This document shows, piece by piece, positions 44,019 through 53,032 of a DNA stretch of 64,000 bases. Both the position numbers and the translations under genes were made by a program. The first letter of the stretch is position 1, and every line of letters starts with the position of its first letter. This DNA is from QZKY01 sp942492925 (GTDB lineage Bacteria > Pseudomonadota > Gammaproteobacteria > Burkholderiales > Burkholderiaceae_D): assembly GCA_942492925.1 (NCBI GenBank), contig OW818641.1:620001-684000 (forward strand), given 5' to 3'. Below the pieces are notes generated by a model. It was not told the DNA's origin, did no database searches, and saw only the letters and a program-made list of their open reading frames with translations.

Positions 44019-44813
44019 ATGCAAACTCGTCACAGCGTCCTGGTTTTTGCGGGGCTTGATCCCAGCGGCGGTGCCGGCATTTCAGCGGACATTGAAGCCA
44101 TTGGCGCGATGGGTGCGCATGCGCTGCCCATTGTTACGGCCTTGACGGTGCAGGATAACGACAACGTGTACGCCGTTAATCCGGTCGATGCCAAGATTCT
44201 GCGTCGACAAGCGGAAGTCCTGATCGACAAAATTCCCATCTCCGCAGTCAAAATCGGCATTGTCGGCAATCGCGCCAACGCCGAGGCCATTGCCGAAACG
44301 ATTGCGCGCCTGCGCAAACGTCAACCCGATTTGCCTGTCGTGCTGGATACCGTGCTGGCCAGCGGACACGGCGATGCCTTGTCTGAAGATCATCCGAATC
44401 ACACGCTACGTCCCTTGCTGGGGTTGGCGACGATTGTTGCACCGAACCTGATCGAAGCCGCTCGCTTGTGCGAGGGCGCGCAAACGGTGGAGGCGCAAGC
44501 GCAAGCCTTGCTGGCGTCGGGCGCAAAACATGTCCTGATCAAAGGCGGACACGGCGCGGCAGACAAGGATGTCGTGAACAGCTGGTTTACCCAGAACGAC
44601 AGCCACGCGTGGACGTGGCAGCGATTGCCCAGCGGCTTTCACGGCACGGGGTGTACGCTGGCTTCCGCGATTGCCGGACTGCTGGCGCAAGGCAAGCCGA
44701 TGCGAGAAACCTTGACGCGGGCGCAGCAGTATATGCATCGTTCACTGGAGCAGTCTTTCCCCATCGCTGCGGGACAGCGCATCCCGAACCGACATGTCAG
44801 TCTGGCCGAATGA
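44019..44813 (+). CDS. thiD: hydroxymethylpyrimidine/phosphomethylpyrimidine kinase ThiD
   Basis: ThiD phosphorylates HMP-P to HMP-PP, the substrate of ThiE. The 264-residue protein belongs to the ribokinase-like family: VFAGLDPSGGAGISADIEA at the N-terminus, VLIKGGHG midway, and the catalytic anion-hole motif GFHGTGCTLASAIAG near the end. AAAGGAG before ATG 44019 fixes the start. It is separated from thiG by 154 bp holding the REP-like element. Confidence 0.94.
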   Translation: MQTRHSVLVFAGLDPSGGAGISADIEAIGAMGAHALPIVTALTVQDNDNVYAVNPVDAKILRRQAEVLIDKIPISAVKIGIVGNRANAEAIAETIARLRKRQPDLPVVLDTVLASGHGDALSEDHPNHTLRPLLGLATIVAPNLIEAARLCEGAQTVEAQAQALLASGAKHVLIKGGHGAADKDVVNSWFTQNDSHAWTWQRLPSGFHGTGCTLASAIAGLLAQGKPMRETLTRAQQYMHRSLEQSFPIAAGQRIPNRHVSLAE

Positions 44814-44884
44814 AACATTCTACTGGGATGGAAATGGCAGGCGGATTCCGTTTTAAAAATCATTGATTGAATCAGGAAGAAAAA

Positions 44885-45496
44885 ATGAAAGGTCTTTATA
44901 TCGTCACGCCCGATTGGGATGACACCGCCAAACTGGTCGATGTAACCGAAAAAGCGATCAAGGGTGGCGCAGCGATTGTGCAGTATCGTCACAAGACGGC
45001 TACACCCGAACAACGTCGCGAGCAAGCCAAAGCGCTGCAGGCGGTCTGCAAACGCTACAAGGTGCCGTTCATCATCAATGATTTTGTCGATTTGGCGATG
45101 GAGCTGGATGCCGATGGCGTGCATGTCGGCGAAAGCGACGAAGCGGTGGCCGCCGTGCGCGCGAAAGTGGGCCCGAGCAAAATTGTGGGATCGTCGTGCT
45201 ACGGCGAGATGGATCGCGTGCGCGCTGCGCAGAAGGCTGGTGCAAGTTACATCGCGCTGGGCGGGTTCTATCCGTCGCGCGTCAAAAAATATCCGGTAAC
45301 GACGGAACTGGATATCGTCAAGCAGATGAAGAAAGAATTTCCGGAGCTGTCGAGCTGTGCAATCGGGGGCATCGATCACGAAAACGCCGTGCCGTTGGTC
45401 GAACGTGGCATCGATACGATTGCGGTGGTCAGTGCGGTGTATTTCGCGGACGATCCGGAAGCGGCTGCGCGCAAGTTTGCGGAGATGTACAAATAG
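44885..45496 (+). CDS. thiE: thiamine-phosphate synthase ThiE
   Basis: ThiE joins HMP-PP and thiazole phosphate to give thiamine phosphate. The 203-residue TIM barrel begins MKGLYIVTPDWDDT; AIVQYRHKTATPEQR carries the pyrophosphate-binding segment, FIINDFVDLAMELDADGVHVGESD the metal-binding Asp residues, and ALGGFYPSRVKKYP replaces the more common GPxFxTxTK loop but keeps its place; CAIGGIDHENA follows. AGGAAG precedes ATG 44885. It is the last gene before the operon terminator. Confidence 0.92.
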   Translation: MKGLYIVTPDWDDTAKLVDVTEKAIKGGAAIVQYRHKTATPEQRREQAKALQAVCKRYKVPFIINDFVDLAMELDADGVHVGESDEAVAAVRAKVGPSKIVGSSCYGEMDRVRAAQKAGASYIALGGFYPSRVKKYPVTTELDIVKQMKKEFPELSSCAIGGIDHENAVPLVERGIDTIAVVSAVYFADDPEAAARKFAEMYK

Positions 45497-45537
45497 TGGC
45501 GGGTATAAACAAGTTACGGTAGATTGAGTATGCTGGG

Positions 45538-45565
45538 GGTAGCCCGGCGGCTACCTACCTTTTTT
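45538..45565 (+). terminator. intrinsic terminator of the thi operon
   Basis: GGTAGCC (45538-45544) pairs with GGCTACC (45549-45555) around CGGC, followed by TACC and TTTTTT (45560-45565), 42 bp after the thiE stop. Confidence 0.75.
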
Positions 45566-45671
45566 GTGCAGCCAAGTCAGCGGCAGCGTCTCAAGCGGAA
45601 AGAAATCGGGCAGAGAGGTTTGCTCAGATAAAAAATAGTTTGCAGCGCCATTTTTTATCAAGATTATAAAA

Positions 45672-46556
45672 TCACCGCCGCTTCCCCGCCAAATCCGGCG
45701 TCGCATCGTCGACTGCTTTTCGCAGTCGCCTCACGGAAATCGCAACCGCTTCGTCATCCAGCTCACACCCGACGAACTTCCGCTCCAGCAGCGTGGCCGC
45801 AACGCCGGTCGTTGAACTGCCGGAGAACGGATCGAACACCCAGTCGCCGGCATCTGTAGATGCAAGAATAATGCGTTCAAGTAGTGCGACCGGTTTTTGC
45901 GTGGGGTGCTTGCCGAATTGTTTTTCTTCTTTTTTTGGGATGCCGACTCTCCACAGGCTTTTCATTTGTTTGCCGTCGTTCATGTCGCGCATCGCATCGT
46001 AATTGAAACGGTGTTTGGACTTTTCCGTTTTGGAGGCCCACAAAATCGTTTCCGTGGCATGCGTGAAGAAACGGCATGAGAGATTCGGCGGTGGGTTCGG
46101 TTTTTCCCAGGTAAGGTTATTGAGGATGCGCATACCGAGCTGCTGCATGCCGAAGCCGACGGAGTAAATGGCATGTTGCGTGCCAGAGACCCATAAGCTG
46201 CCGTTCGGCTTGAGCAGTTGCTGGCAACGCGAGAGCCAGTCGAGATTGAATTGGTGATTGAGCGCCGGCCCCTGTGATTTATCCCACTGTCCTTTGTTGA
46301 CCTTGACCATCTTGCCGTTCTGGCAGGTGATGCCGTCATTGGAAAGAAAATACGGCGGGTCGGCAAAAATCATGTCGAAGCAGCCGTTGGGGTGGCGTGC
46401 AATGAGCGCATCCATGAAGGCAAGGCAGTCGGTTTGGTAAAGCCAGAGTCCCATGTCATCGTGTTGAAAAGCACAGGGATAGTCTGAAAACGCAAAAGGG
46501 GAAGACGCGACAGAGATGGCGCCCAAGGAACTATGCGTGGACTCGCGGGATGACAT
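45672..46556 (-). CDS. DNA methyltransferase, beta-class adenine-N6 type (orphan)
   Basis: A 294-residue S-adenosylmethionine-dependent DNA methyltransferase. The catalytic motif IV, ADPPYF, is at residues 66-69 and the SAM-binding motif I, DPFSGSSTTG, follows at 242-251; this order defines the beta class (CcrM, YhdJ and others). HPTQKPVALLERIILAS before motif I is typical of this group. DPPY points to N6-adenine. ATG 46556 has GGGGGG six bases upstream. No restriction endonuclease is adjacent, so it is an orphan, possibly regulatory, enzyme or part of a decayed system. The target sequence cannot be read from this alone. Confidence 0.85.
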   Translation of the reverse strand: MSSRESTHSSLGAISVASSPFAFSDYPCAFQHDDMGLWLYQTDCLAFMDALIARHPNGCFDMIFADPPYFLSNDGITCQNGKMVKVNKGQWDKSQGPALNHQFNLDWLSRCQQLLKPNGSLWVSGTQHAIYSVGFGMQQLGMRILNNLTWEKPNPPPNLSCRFFTHATETILWASKTEKSKHRFNYDAMRDMNDGKQMKSLWRVGIPKKEEKQFGKHPTQKPVALLERIILASTDAGDWVFDPFSGSSTTGVAATLLERKFVGCELDDEAVAISVRRLRKAVDDATPDLAGKRR

Positions 46557-46596
46557 GGACAACCCCCCAGTTCATTCTCCGAAGGAAGGAGAGGCC

Positions 46597-46635
46597 ATGA
46601 AAGTATACAACCAAGGGCGCCATGAATGGCATTGA
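46597..46635 (+). CDS. possible 12-residue leader peptide
   Basis: AGGAAGGAGAGG lies directly before ATG 46597, an unusually strong ribosome-binding site, and the frame reads MKVYNQGRHEWH then TGA. It precedes a promoter-like palindrome and the small exported protein gene. No run of one amino acid suggests classical attenuation. It may be a chance frame; confidence is low. Confidence 0.3.
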   Translation: MKVYNQGRHEWH

Positions 46636-46664
46636 TTGACCAAAAAATGGTCAGGTGCTAAGGT
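46636..46664 (+). promoter_or_regulatory. predicted promoter with overlapping palindrome
   Basis: TTGACC (46636-46641), 17 bp, then TAAGGT (46659-46664). TGACCA (46637-46642) and TGGTCA (46648-46653) form an inverted repeat over the -35 box, a likely operator position. It would drive the gene at 46720. Confidence 0.45.
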
Positions 46665-46719
46665 TGCCGGGAAAGTAAGAAACGGCTTATCCAATAACCA
46701 TCATTTCCTGGAGGCGGGC

Positions 46720-46914
46720 ATGAAGAAGATCACACTGTTGGCTATCGCGGCGGCCTTGTTGGGGATGGGCGCAACAGCATCGGCTGCGCCCAGTTGTACG
46801 AACTGGATGAAACAAAACAATGGCACCTACTGGCGAACCTGCGTCGATGACAAAGGCAGGCAGTATTGTCAGCAGAGCTATCGCGGGCGGATTACGCGCG
46901 TTGTGTGCCGTTAA
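46720..46914 (+). CDS. small exported protein of unknown function
   Basis: A 64-residue protein with a clear Sec signal peptide (MKKITLLAIAAALLGMGATASA, cleavage probably after ASA). The mature part is about 42 residues, basic, with four Cys (SCTNWMKQ, TCVDD, YCQQSY, VVCR), so it could form two disulfides in the periplasm. GGAGG just upstream supports ATG 46720. I do not recognise the family. It stands alone between the divergent methyltransferase and uvrD. Confidence 0.7.
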   Translation: MKKITLLAIAAALLGMGATASAAPSCTNWMKQNNGTYWRTCVDDKGRQYCQQSYRGRITRVVCR

Positions 46915-47048
46915 TCGAAACAATGCCCCTTTCAATCGGAGGACGCCGGTTCTTCATTGAAGGGGGGGCAGGGTTGGCCCGTTGGTCCATTTTCACCCCA
47001 AGGCAGATTCACGATGTCGAGGGGGCCGAATCTTGAGATAATGGCGGG

Positions 47049-49325
47049 ATGCAAAAAATTCTTCATAATCTCAACAGCGAGCAACTCGCCGCGGTTACCC
47101 TTCCCGCCCAATCTGCGCTCGTGCTGGCCGGTGCCGGTTCCGGCAAGACGCGCGTGCTCACCACGCGCCTTGCCTGGCTGATCCAGACTGGACAAGTCTC
47201 GCCGCAAGGCATTTTGGCGGTCACTTTTACCAACAAGGCTGCGAAGGAAATGCTTTCGCGGCTGTCGGCGATGTTGCCCATTAACACGCGCGGGATGTGG
47301 ATCGGCACGTTTCACGGGTTGTGTAATCGGTTGCTGCGCACCCACCACCAGGCGGCTGCTCTGCCGCAAACCTTCCAGATTCTCGATTCGCAGGATCAAC
47401 TGTCTGCCATCAAGCGCTTGCTGAAATCAAACAACGTCGACGATGAGAAATACCCCGCCCGCAACCTGATGCATTTCATCAATAACGCCAAGGAACACGG
47501 CTTGCGCGCGGGCGAGGTGGAAGCGAACGATGCTTACAATCGCAAGTTCATCGAACTGTACGAACTGTACGATGCGCAATGCCAGCGTGAAGGCGTGACG
47601 GATTTTGCGGAATTGATGCTGCGATCATACGAACTGTTGTTGCGCAATCAGCCTTTGCGAGAACATTATCAGAATCGTTTTCGTCATATTCTCGTGGACG
47701 AGTTTCAGGACACCAACGATCTGCAATACAAATGGCTCAAGCTGCTGGCGGGGAAGGGTGCTGCCGTGTTTGCCGTGGGCGACGACGATCAAAGCATTTA
47801 CGCATTCCGCGGTGCGAACGTGGGGAACATGGCGACCTTCGAGCGTGAGTTCCATGTCGAAAACCTTATTCGACTGGAGCAGAATTATCGTTCGCATGGA
47901 TACATTCTCGATGCAGCCAACATATTGATTGCGCATAACAGCAAACGCCTCGGCAAAAACTTGCGGACGGATGCCGGTCATGGCGAACTGGTGCGCGTGG
48001 TGGAAGCGCCGTCGGATTTGCGCGAAGCGCAATGGGTGGTGGAAGAAATCAAGAGCTTGATTGCCGAAGGCGAGACGCGCAGCGAGATCGCGGTGCTGTA
48101 TCGATCCAATGCGCAATCGCGCGTGATCGAGCATGCACTGTTTTCGGCAGGGATGCCGTACCGCGTTTACGGTGGCTTGCGCTTTTTCGAGCGTGCGGAA
48201 ATCAAGCACGCCATCGCGTATCTGCAACTCATCGACAATTTGCACAACGACTCCGCGTTTTTGCGTGTGGTGAATTTCCCGGCGCGCGGCATTGGCGCAC
48301 GCACGATTGAGCAATTGCAGGATGCAGCAAAACAATACAGTCTATCGCTTTACGAAGCGGTGCCCTACGTGGCTGGCAAGGCGGGCGCGAATCTCGGTGC
48401 GTTCATTCGGATGATCGAAAGTACGCGTGCGGAAACGCAGCCGCTGCCCTTGCCGGAACTGGTGCAGGTGGTCATTGAGCGCAGCACTTTGATACAGCAT
48501 TACCGCAGTGAAAAAGAAGGCGCCGACCGCATCGAAAACCTGGAACAACTGGTGGCGGCGGCGGAGGTGTTCGTCTCCGAAGAAGGATTTGGATTGGACG
48601 CGCCCGCACAACTGGGGCCGAAGACATTGGACACAAATACTGACAACGCGGCGTTGATTGCATCGGGTGAAATGGAAATCCTCGATGCCGACGTGCCGTT
48701 GTCGGAGACCATGTCGCCGCTCTCCGCTTTCCTCTCGCATGCTTCGCTGGAAGCTGGCGACAATCAGGCGCAGGCGGGGCAAGATGCCATCCAGTTGATG
48801 ACGGTGCATTCGGCGAAAGGACTGGAATTCGATGCGGTCTTCATTACCGGCCTGGAAGCCGGCTTGTTCCCGCATGAAAACAGCATGCAGGAAGAAGGCG
48901 GACTGGAAGAAGAGCGTCGCCTGATGTATGTGGCGATCACGCGGGCGAAGCGGCGGCTGTATCTCAGTTTCGCGCAAACGCGGATGCTGCACGGTCAGAC
49001 GCGCTACAACGTGCGCTCCCGCTTTCTGGATGAATTGCCAGAGGATTCGCTGAAATGGCTGACCCCGAAGTTCCAGCCACAATGGCCGAGCAATCAGCAT
49101 GTGATTGCGGATTTTGCGCCATCGCGTCAGGAGAAACTCGCGAGTCAGGTGAGCCAGCAATCCACGGGCTGGCGGATCGGCGAAACGGTAGTGCATGCCA
49201 AGTTTGGCGAAGGCGTGATTGTGAACATGGAAGGCAGTGGCACCAACGCGCGCGCGAATATCAACTTTGGCAAGGCCGGGATGAAGTTGCTGGATTTGGG
49301 GGTTGCGAAGCTTGAGAAAAAATAA
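47049..49325 (+). CDS. uvrD: DNA helicase II (UvrD/Rep family)
   Basis: A 758-residue superfamily 1A 3'-5' helicase for nucleotide excision and mismatch repair. Motif Q (LNSEQLAAV) and Walker A GAGSGKT (28-34) open the protein; VTFTNKAAKEM, DEFQDTN, GDDDQSIYAFRGA, the QNYRS motif, LMTVHSAKGLEFD and VAITRAKRRL follow in order. The C-terminal ~80 residues end in a Tudor-like segment (GETVVHAKFGEGVIVNMEG) that binds RNA polymerase in UvrD/PcrA. Typical length for UvrD of betaproteobacteria. Confidence 0.94.
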   Translation: MQKILHNLNSEQLAAVTLPAQSALVLAGAGSGKTRVLTTRLAWLIQTGQVSPQGILAVTFTNKAAKEMLSRLSAMLPINTRGMWIGTFHGLCNRLLRTHHQAAALPQTFQILDSQDQLSAIKRLLKSNNVDDEKYPARNLMHFINNAKEHGLRAGEVEANDAYNRKFIELYELYDAQCQREGVTDFAELMLRSYELLLRNQPLREHYQNRFRHILVDEFQDTNDLQYKWLKLLAGKGAAVFAVGDDDQSIYAFRGANVGNMATFEREFHVENLIRLEQNYRSHGYILDAANILIAHNSKRLGKNLRTDAGHGELVRVVEAPSDLREAQWVVEEIKSLIAEGETRSEIAVLYRSNAQSRVIEHALFSAGMPYRVYGGLRFFERAEIKHAIAYLQLIDNLHNDSAFLRVVNFPARGIGARTIEQLQDAAKQYSLSLYEAVPYVAGKAGANLGAFIRMIESTRAETQPLPLPELVQVVIERSTLIQHYRSEKEGADRIENLEQLVAAAEVFVSEEGFGLDAPAQLGPKTLDTNTDNAALIASGEMEILDADVPLSETMSPLSAFLSHASLEAGDNQAQAGQDAIQLMTVHSAKGLEFDAVFITGLEAGLFPHENSMQEEGGLEEERRLMYVAITRAKRRLYLSFAQTRMLHGQTRYNVRSRFLDELPEDSLKWLTPKFQPQWPSNQHVIADFAPSRQEKLASQVSQQSTGWRIGETVVHAKFGEGVIVNMEGSGTNARANINFGKAGMKLLDLGVAKLEKK

Positions 49326-49361
49326 TCGGGCCGTATTTTCACACGCTTCGCGCAAAGCGAA

Positions 49362-50456
49362 TTAGTTGGTCTCGGCAATGATGCGTTTTGAATTGGGTAA
49401 ATAATAAAGCTTTCCGTTGACGTAGATATTCACGCGGCGGATTTCCTGGCCGGATGATGCGTCTAGCAACGTGAGATCAGAATGTCGTCCACCTGAGTGG
49501 CCAGCATAATAGCCAATGGTCTCGCCTGCCCAGATCAAGCCATAAATCAAACGACCGTCAGAAACCTGGAGCAAAGGTTTGAAAGAATGATCGCTTGCGC
49601 GCCAAATCTGGATGGATTCATTGTTACTCTTTTGGGTTTTTTCAACAAAAACGAGCGCTTTGCTGTCAGGACTCCACGAGACGGCTCCGTAATAAGTGTT
49701 GGTGCCTTCGCTAATAATATGGCTGACTCCGCCTGTATTCAGATCAAGCACAGCCAACTTTTGTTGGAGGCCGAGCCTCTCGCCTCTATCCATGATGACA
49801 AGGCGTGTTTTGTCTGGTGACAGGTGGCTTGAATATCCCACATGATCAAGGTGTGCATCACGATAAAGTTGCGCGCTTTTGCCGGTGGAGATATCCAGTA
49901 GCAGGATGCGATAAAGGTAAGAATACTTTTCATCTTGATCCGGCAGTTCGGTTACCAGAAGAATGCGATCGTTCGTAAGCCAGCGTACCAAAATCCGGCC
50001 ATATTTGTGCATGGCGTCACTTAAAACAACGCTATCCTGTCTGGGCTGCGCATTCAGATTCAGCAGGCGTAAATCCCCAAGCTTTTTGTAAATGATTTTT
50101 GTGCCATCGGGAGACAAGCTGTGGTTTTCGCCTCCAGCGTAACCGTCCAGAAATTTGGGAATAACGGTCTCGCTTAAACGATTGCCCTGAATATCGTAAC
50201 GGCGCAATAGAGCAAATTCGCGTTTTTCGTCCAAGGTGATCGTCGTAAATTGCGAAGCATCATCATCGGTCTGCACGATAGTTTGCCGGAAGGTTGAGTA
50301 AGGCAAGGGAGTAACTTTGCCGTTTTCCGGGTTGACGATTACCATGTCAGAACCACCACTCCACAGCATGGAGCAGGCACTTAGTGCAAATATCAGGCAC
50401 GCAGACAGCAGAATGCGAGAGATGTTTTGGCGAAGTAAAGGTGAGGAGATTGCCAT
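49362..50456 (-). CDS. lipoprotein with TolB/WD40-like beta-propeller repeats
   Basis: A 364-residue protein. The N-terminus has a lipoprotein signal ending in the lipobox LSAC with Cys28, so it is probably anchored in the outer membrane or inner membrane facing the periplasm. The rest contains repeated short beta-type segments with WD40-like/TolB-like turns (NHSLSPDGTKIIYKK, SSHLSPDKTRLVIMD, VSWSPDSKALVFVEK), consistent with a six- or seven-bladed propeller. The role is unknown; propellers of this kind usually bind other proteins. ATG 50456 is chosen to give a normal signal peptide; no clear ribosome-binding site is visible, and a TTG at 50477 is in frame. Confidence 0.65.
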   Translation of the reverse strand: MAISSPLLRQNISRILLSACLIFALSACSMLWSGGSDMVIVNPENGKVTPLPYSTFRQTIVQTDDDASQFTTITLDEKREFALLRRYDIQGNRLSETVIPKFLDGYAGGENHSLSPDGTKIIYKKLGDLRLLNLNAQPRQDSVVLSDAMHKYGRILVRWLTNDRILLVTELPDQDEKYSYLYRILLLDISTGKSAQLYRDAHLDHVGYSSHLSPDKTRLVIMDRGERLGLQQKLAVLDLNTGGVSHIISEGTNTYYGAVSWSPDSKALVFVEKTQKSNNESIQIWRASDHSFKPLLQVSDGRLIYGLIWAGETIGYYAGHSGGRHSDLTLLDASSGQEIRRVNIYVNGKLYYLPNSKRIIAETN

Positions 50457-50509
50457 GGCGATTTTTTGTGTGCGCAAGAAAATTTTTGGGTATTACGGAG
50501 CTAAAAAAT

Positions 50510-50536
50510 AAAGGGCGGCTGTGTGAGCCGCCCTTT
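50510..50536 (-). terminator. terminator after the TPR-protein gene
   Basis: AAAGGGCGGCT (50510-50520) pairs with AGCCGCCCTTT (50526-50536) around GTGTG. On the minus strand the stem is followed by ATTTTTT (complement of 50503-50509). It lies 17 bp after the stop of the gene at 50554. Confidence 0.8.
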
Positions 50537-50553
50537 CATTTTGCTGTGCTGCC

Positions 50554-51753
50554 TTATTTCTTACCGGGATACACGCACCGAATGATCTCTTCCTGGGTGG
50601 GTAAGTCAAGGCACTTGCGCTTGTCCGGACCGATTTGCGGCAACGGTTTTTCCTGAACAACCTCCAGCTGTTTTTCCTGCTGTGCGGGAACGGGCGTTTT
50701 TTCAGATGCGGCTGCTTTCTGTTCATCGCCGTCTTCGGTAGCAGTTTTGCCTGTCACGCGCGCTTGTTCGGCGTCATTCTTTTTCTCTTCCTGTGCCTGC
50801 TTCACGGGCGCTAAAGGAGCCGCAGTGGGTGCAGGCGCTTGTTGCGGGGCGTTGGGATCCCGGATTTGCGGCGTCAGTTTTGTCGTCGGCAGCGGCGCTT
50901 GTTCTTTCGCGGAAGCGGGTTGCGCTTTCTCCGGCTGTGCGACAGGCGGGGTTGCTACGGTTTCGGTCTTGATGGCAGCGTCCTCGCTTTTTGCAGCAGG
51001 GGGCTTGGATTCCGGGCGAGCTTGCTTGGCTGTCAGATCGGCGAGGAATGCGGGGTCGACACTGGTGCGTTCCAAGGCTTCCGCCTTCTCGACGTTTTTC
51101 CAGGCTTCGGCGTAATTGCCCAGCATGTAAAGCGCAATGGCCCTGTGGGCGTAAATGACAGGACGATTGGGGTCGATCTTTTCTGCGTTATCAAACCACC
51201 GCATGGCATCTTTGGCCAGCTTGGCTTGTTCTTCCGGCTTGGGGGTGCTCTTGAAGGCGCTATAGGTTTGCGAGAGGCCCATGTCGGCCATCAACTTCGG
51301 GTTTTGCGGCTCAATTTTGATCGCACGTTCGTAATAGGTGGATGCGGCAGCAAATTTGCCTTGCTGCGTCATCGCATTGCCCAGTCCCCAGTACACTTCG
51401 ACGTTTTTCGGGTCAAGCACATAGGCATGGGTAAAACTCTGAATGGCGACTTCCAGATCGCCCTGCTTGAGTTGCTTCCAGCCGCGCGTAATTTCAATAC
51501 GGGCCGCCGCTTCCTTGGATCCTGCGGCTTTGATGGCGGACGCAATGAATTTTTGATCGTCGGCAGCGGTTCCTGGTGCAGTGGCTCCCTGCGCGGCGCT
51601 TCCTTTCGCGGCGGGGTCTGGCACAGCCGTTCCCTGGGTCGGCGTTCCCTGAGCCGGTGCTGGGGGTTTCTCGCCCGAGGCCGGTTTTTCATTGACGTTT
51701 TGTGCGCTGGCAGAAGCAACAGTCAGCATCAGCGCGATGAGCAGATAACGCAT
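50554..51753 (-). CDS. exported TPR-repeat protein
   Basis: A 399-residue secreted or periplasmic protein. ATG 51753 (with GGGAGA upstream) starts a Sec signal peptide MRYLLIALMLTVASASA. A low-complexity Pro/Ala/Gly/Thr segment covers about 20-65. Tetratricopeptide-like helices follow (about 85-210: WKQLKQGDLEVAIQSFTHAYVLDP, YWGLGNAMTQQGKFAAASTYYERAIKIEPQNP, AHRAIALYMLGNYAEAWKNVEKAEAL). A second Pro/Ala/Lys/Gln-rich region covers 220-375, and the end has two Cys (KCLDLP, IIRCVYPGKK). TPRs imply protein contacts; the partner is unknown. Confidence 0.7.
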   Translation of the reverse strand: MRYLLIALMLTVASASAQNVNEKPASGEKPPAPAQGTPTQGTAVPDPAAKGSAAQGATAPGTAADDQKFIASAIKAAGSKEAAARIEITRGWKQLKQGDLEVAIQSFTHAYVLDPKNVEVYWGLGNAMTQQGKFAAASTYYERAIKIEPQNPKLMADMGLSQTYSAFKSTPKPEEQAKLAKDAMRWFDNAEKIDPNRPVIYAHRAIALYMLGNYAEAWKNVEKAEALERTSVDPAFLADLTAKQARPESKPPAAKSEDAAIKTETVATPPVAQPEKAQPASAKEQAPLPTTKLTPQIRDPNAPQQAPAPTAAPLAPVKQAQEEKKNDAEQARVTGKTATEDGDEQKAAASEKTPVPAQQEKQLEVVQEKPLPQIGPDKRKCLDLPTQEEIIRCVYPGKK

Positions 51754-52028
51754 GGTCAATCTCCCAAAATAATGGAAACCAGGCCAAGCGCAGAGATGGC
51801 TGGGCATGGCAGTCTTTCGCAGATTAGCGGAAGAAGGGCTTTCTGTGAAGCAAAGTGTTGTCTGGTGGCTAAAAAACGGGGCTTGCAATGGCGAGAAGAA
51901 GCGAGGGTGTGGTATTCCGACACCGGTTGCTTTTCCCTTTCACCAAAAAAGCGATCCTTTTCAAGGCATTCGTCCCTGGCGTGGGTAGTAAGCCGGGGGC
52001 TTCTCTGGCGGCAATAGCCCGGAGGTGT

Positions 52029-52625
52029 TCAGGTGGCTTTGCGATCCAGCATGGCGCGGGCGATGGTGCCCGCGTCCACATATTCCAGTTCCGCACCAAC
52101 CGGGACGCCCCGCGCGAGGCGGCTGACTTTCAGGCCGCGCGCTTTGAGCATTTCGCTGATCACGTGGGCGGTCGCTTCCCCTTCATTGGTGAAATTGGTC
52201 GCCAAGACCACTTCGGTGACCCCCGTGTCGGTTGCGCGTGCGATCAGGCGATCCAGGTGGATTTCCTTCGGGCCGATGCCATCCAGCGGCGACAGGCTGC
52301 CCATCAGCACGAAGTACAAGCCCTTGTAAGTCAGCGTTTGCTCGATCATCAATTGGTCGGCTGGCGTTTCCACCACGCAGAGCAGGGTAGGGTCGCGCTT
52401 GGGATCGACACAGGTCGGGCAAATAACGTCTTCCGTGAAGGTGTTGCATTGGGTGCAGTGATGGATGGTGTCGACGGCTTGACACAGTGCCTGCCCGAGG
52501 CGCAGCGCACCGTCGCGATCATGCTGAAGCAAGTGATAGGCGATGCGTTGTGCGGATTTGGGGCCGATGCCCGGCAGACGGCGCAGGGCATCGGTGAGCA
52601 AGTCGAGGCTGGTCGGCGATTTCAT
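52029..52625 (-). CDS. recR: recombination protein RecR
   Basis: RecR loads RecA with RecF and RecO during gap repair. The 198-residue protein has the helix-hairpin-helix segment LRRLPGIGPKSAQRIAYHLL, a C4 zinc finger (Cys57, 60, 69, 72: CTQC...CPTC), a Toprim domain with VVETPADQLMIEQT, and LMGSLSPLDGIGP. It is 36 bp downstream of ybaB and belongs to the dnaX-ybaB-recR operon. Confidence 0.97.
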   Translation of the reverse strand: MKSPTSLDLLTDALRRLPGIGPKSAQRIAYHLLQHDRDGALRLGQALCQAVDTIHHCTQCNTFTEDVICPTCVDPKRDPTLLCVVETPADQLMIEQTLTYKGLYFVLMGSLSPLDGIGPKEIHLDRLIARATDTGVTEVVLATNFTNEGEATAHVISEMLKARGLKVSRLARGVPVGAELEYVDAGTIARAMLDRKAT

Positions 52626-52661
52626 GGCCGGCGGGAATAAATCGTGAAGAGAAGGCGGGGC

Positions 52662-52985
52662 TCAGAACGGCATTTTCATGCCCGGGGGCAGCGGCATGCC
52701 CGCCGTAACGCTCGCCATTTTTTCTTGCGTGGTTGTTTCCACCTTGCGCACAGCATCGTTCAAGGCGGCAGTCAGCAAGTCTTCGAGCATTTCCTTGTCG
52801 TCGCTCATCAGGGATGGATCGATGGACACACGCGAGACATAGTATTTGCACGTCATCAGCACGGATACCAGTCCGGCGCCGGATTGACCTTCGACGACGG
52901 TTTTGGCGAGTTCCTGCTGCATTTTTTCCATGTTGGCCTGCATGGTCTGGGCTTGCTTCATCAGCCCTGCGAGTTGGTTCTTCAT
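52662..52985 (-). CDS. ybaB: YbaB/EbfC family nucleoid-associated protein
   Basis: A 107-residue dimeric DNA-binding protein of the YbaB/EbfC family, thought to help shape the nucleoid. The sequence MKNQLAGLMKQAQTMQANMEKMQQELAK gives a long N-terminal helix; GQSGAGLVSVLMTCKYYVSRVSIDPSLM forms the sheet, and a Gly/Met/Pro-rich tail ends the protein. It lies 47 bp after dnaX, the typical position. Confidence 0.93.
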   Translation of the reverse strand: MKNQLAGLMKQAQTMQANMEKMQQELAKTVVEGQSGAGLVSVLMTCKYYVSRVSIDPSLMSDDKEMLEDLLTAALNDAVRKVETTTQEKMASVTAGMPLPPGMKMPF

Positions 52986-53032
52986 GTGATGTTCCTGTGG
53001 AGTTGCTGAATCATTCGTTTCGTTTGATGTGA

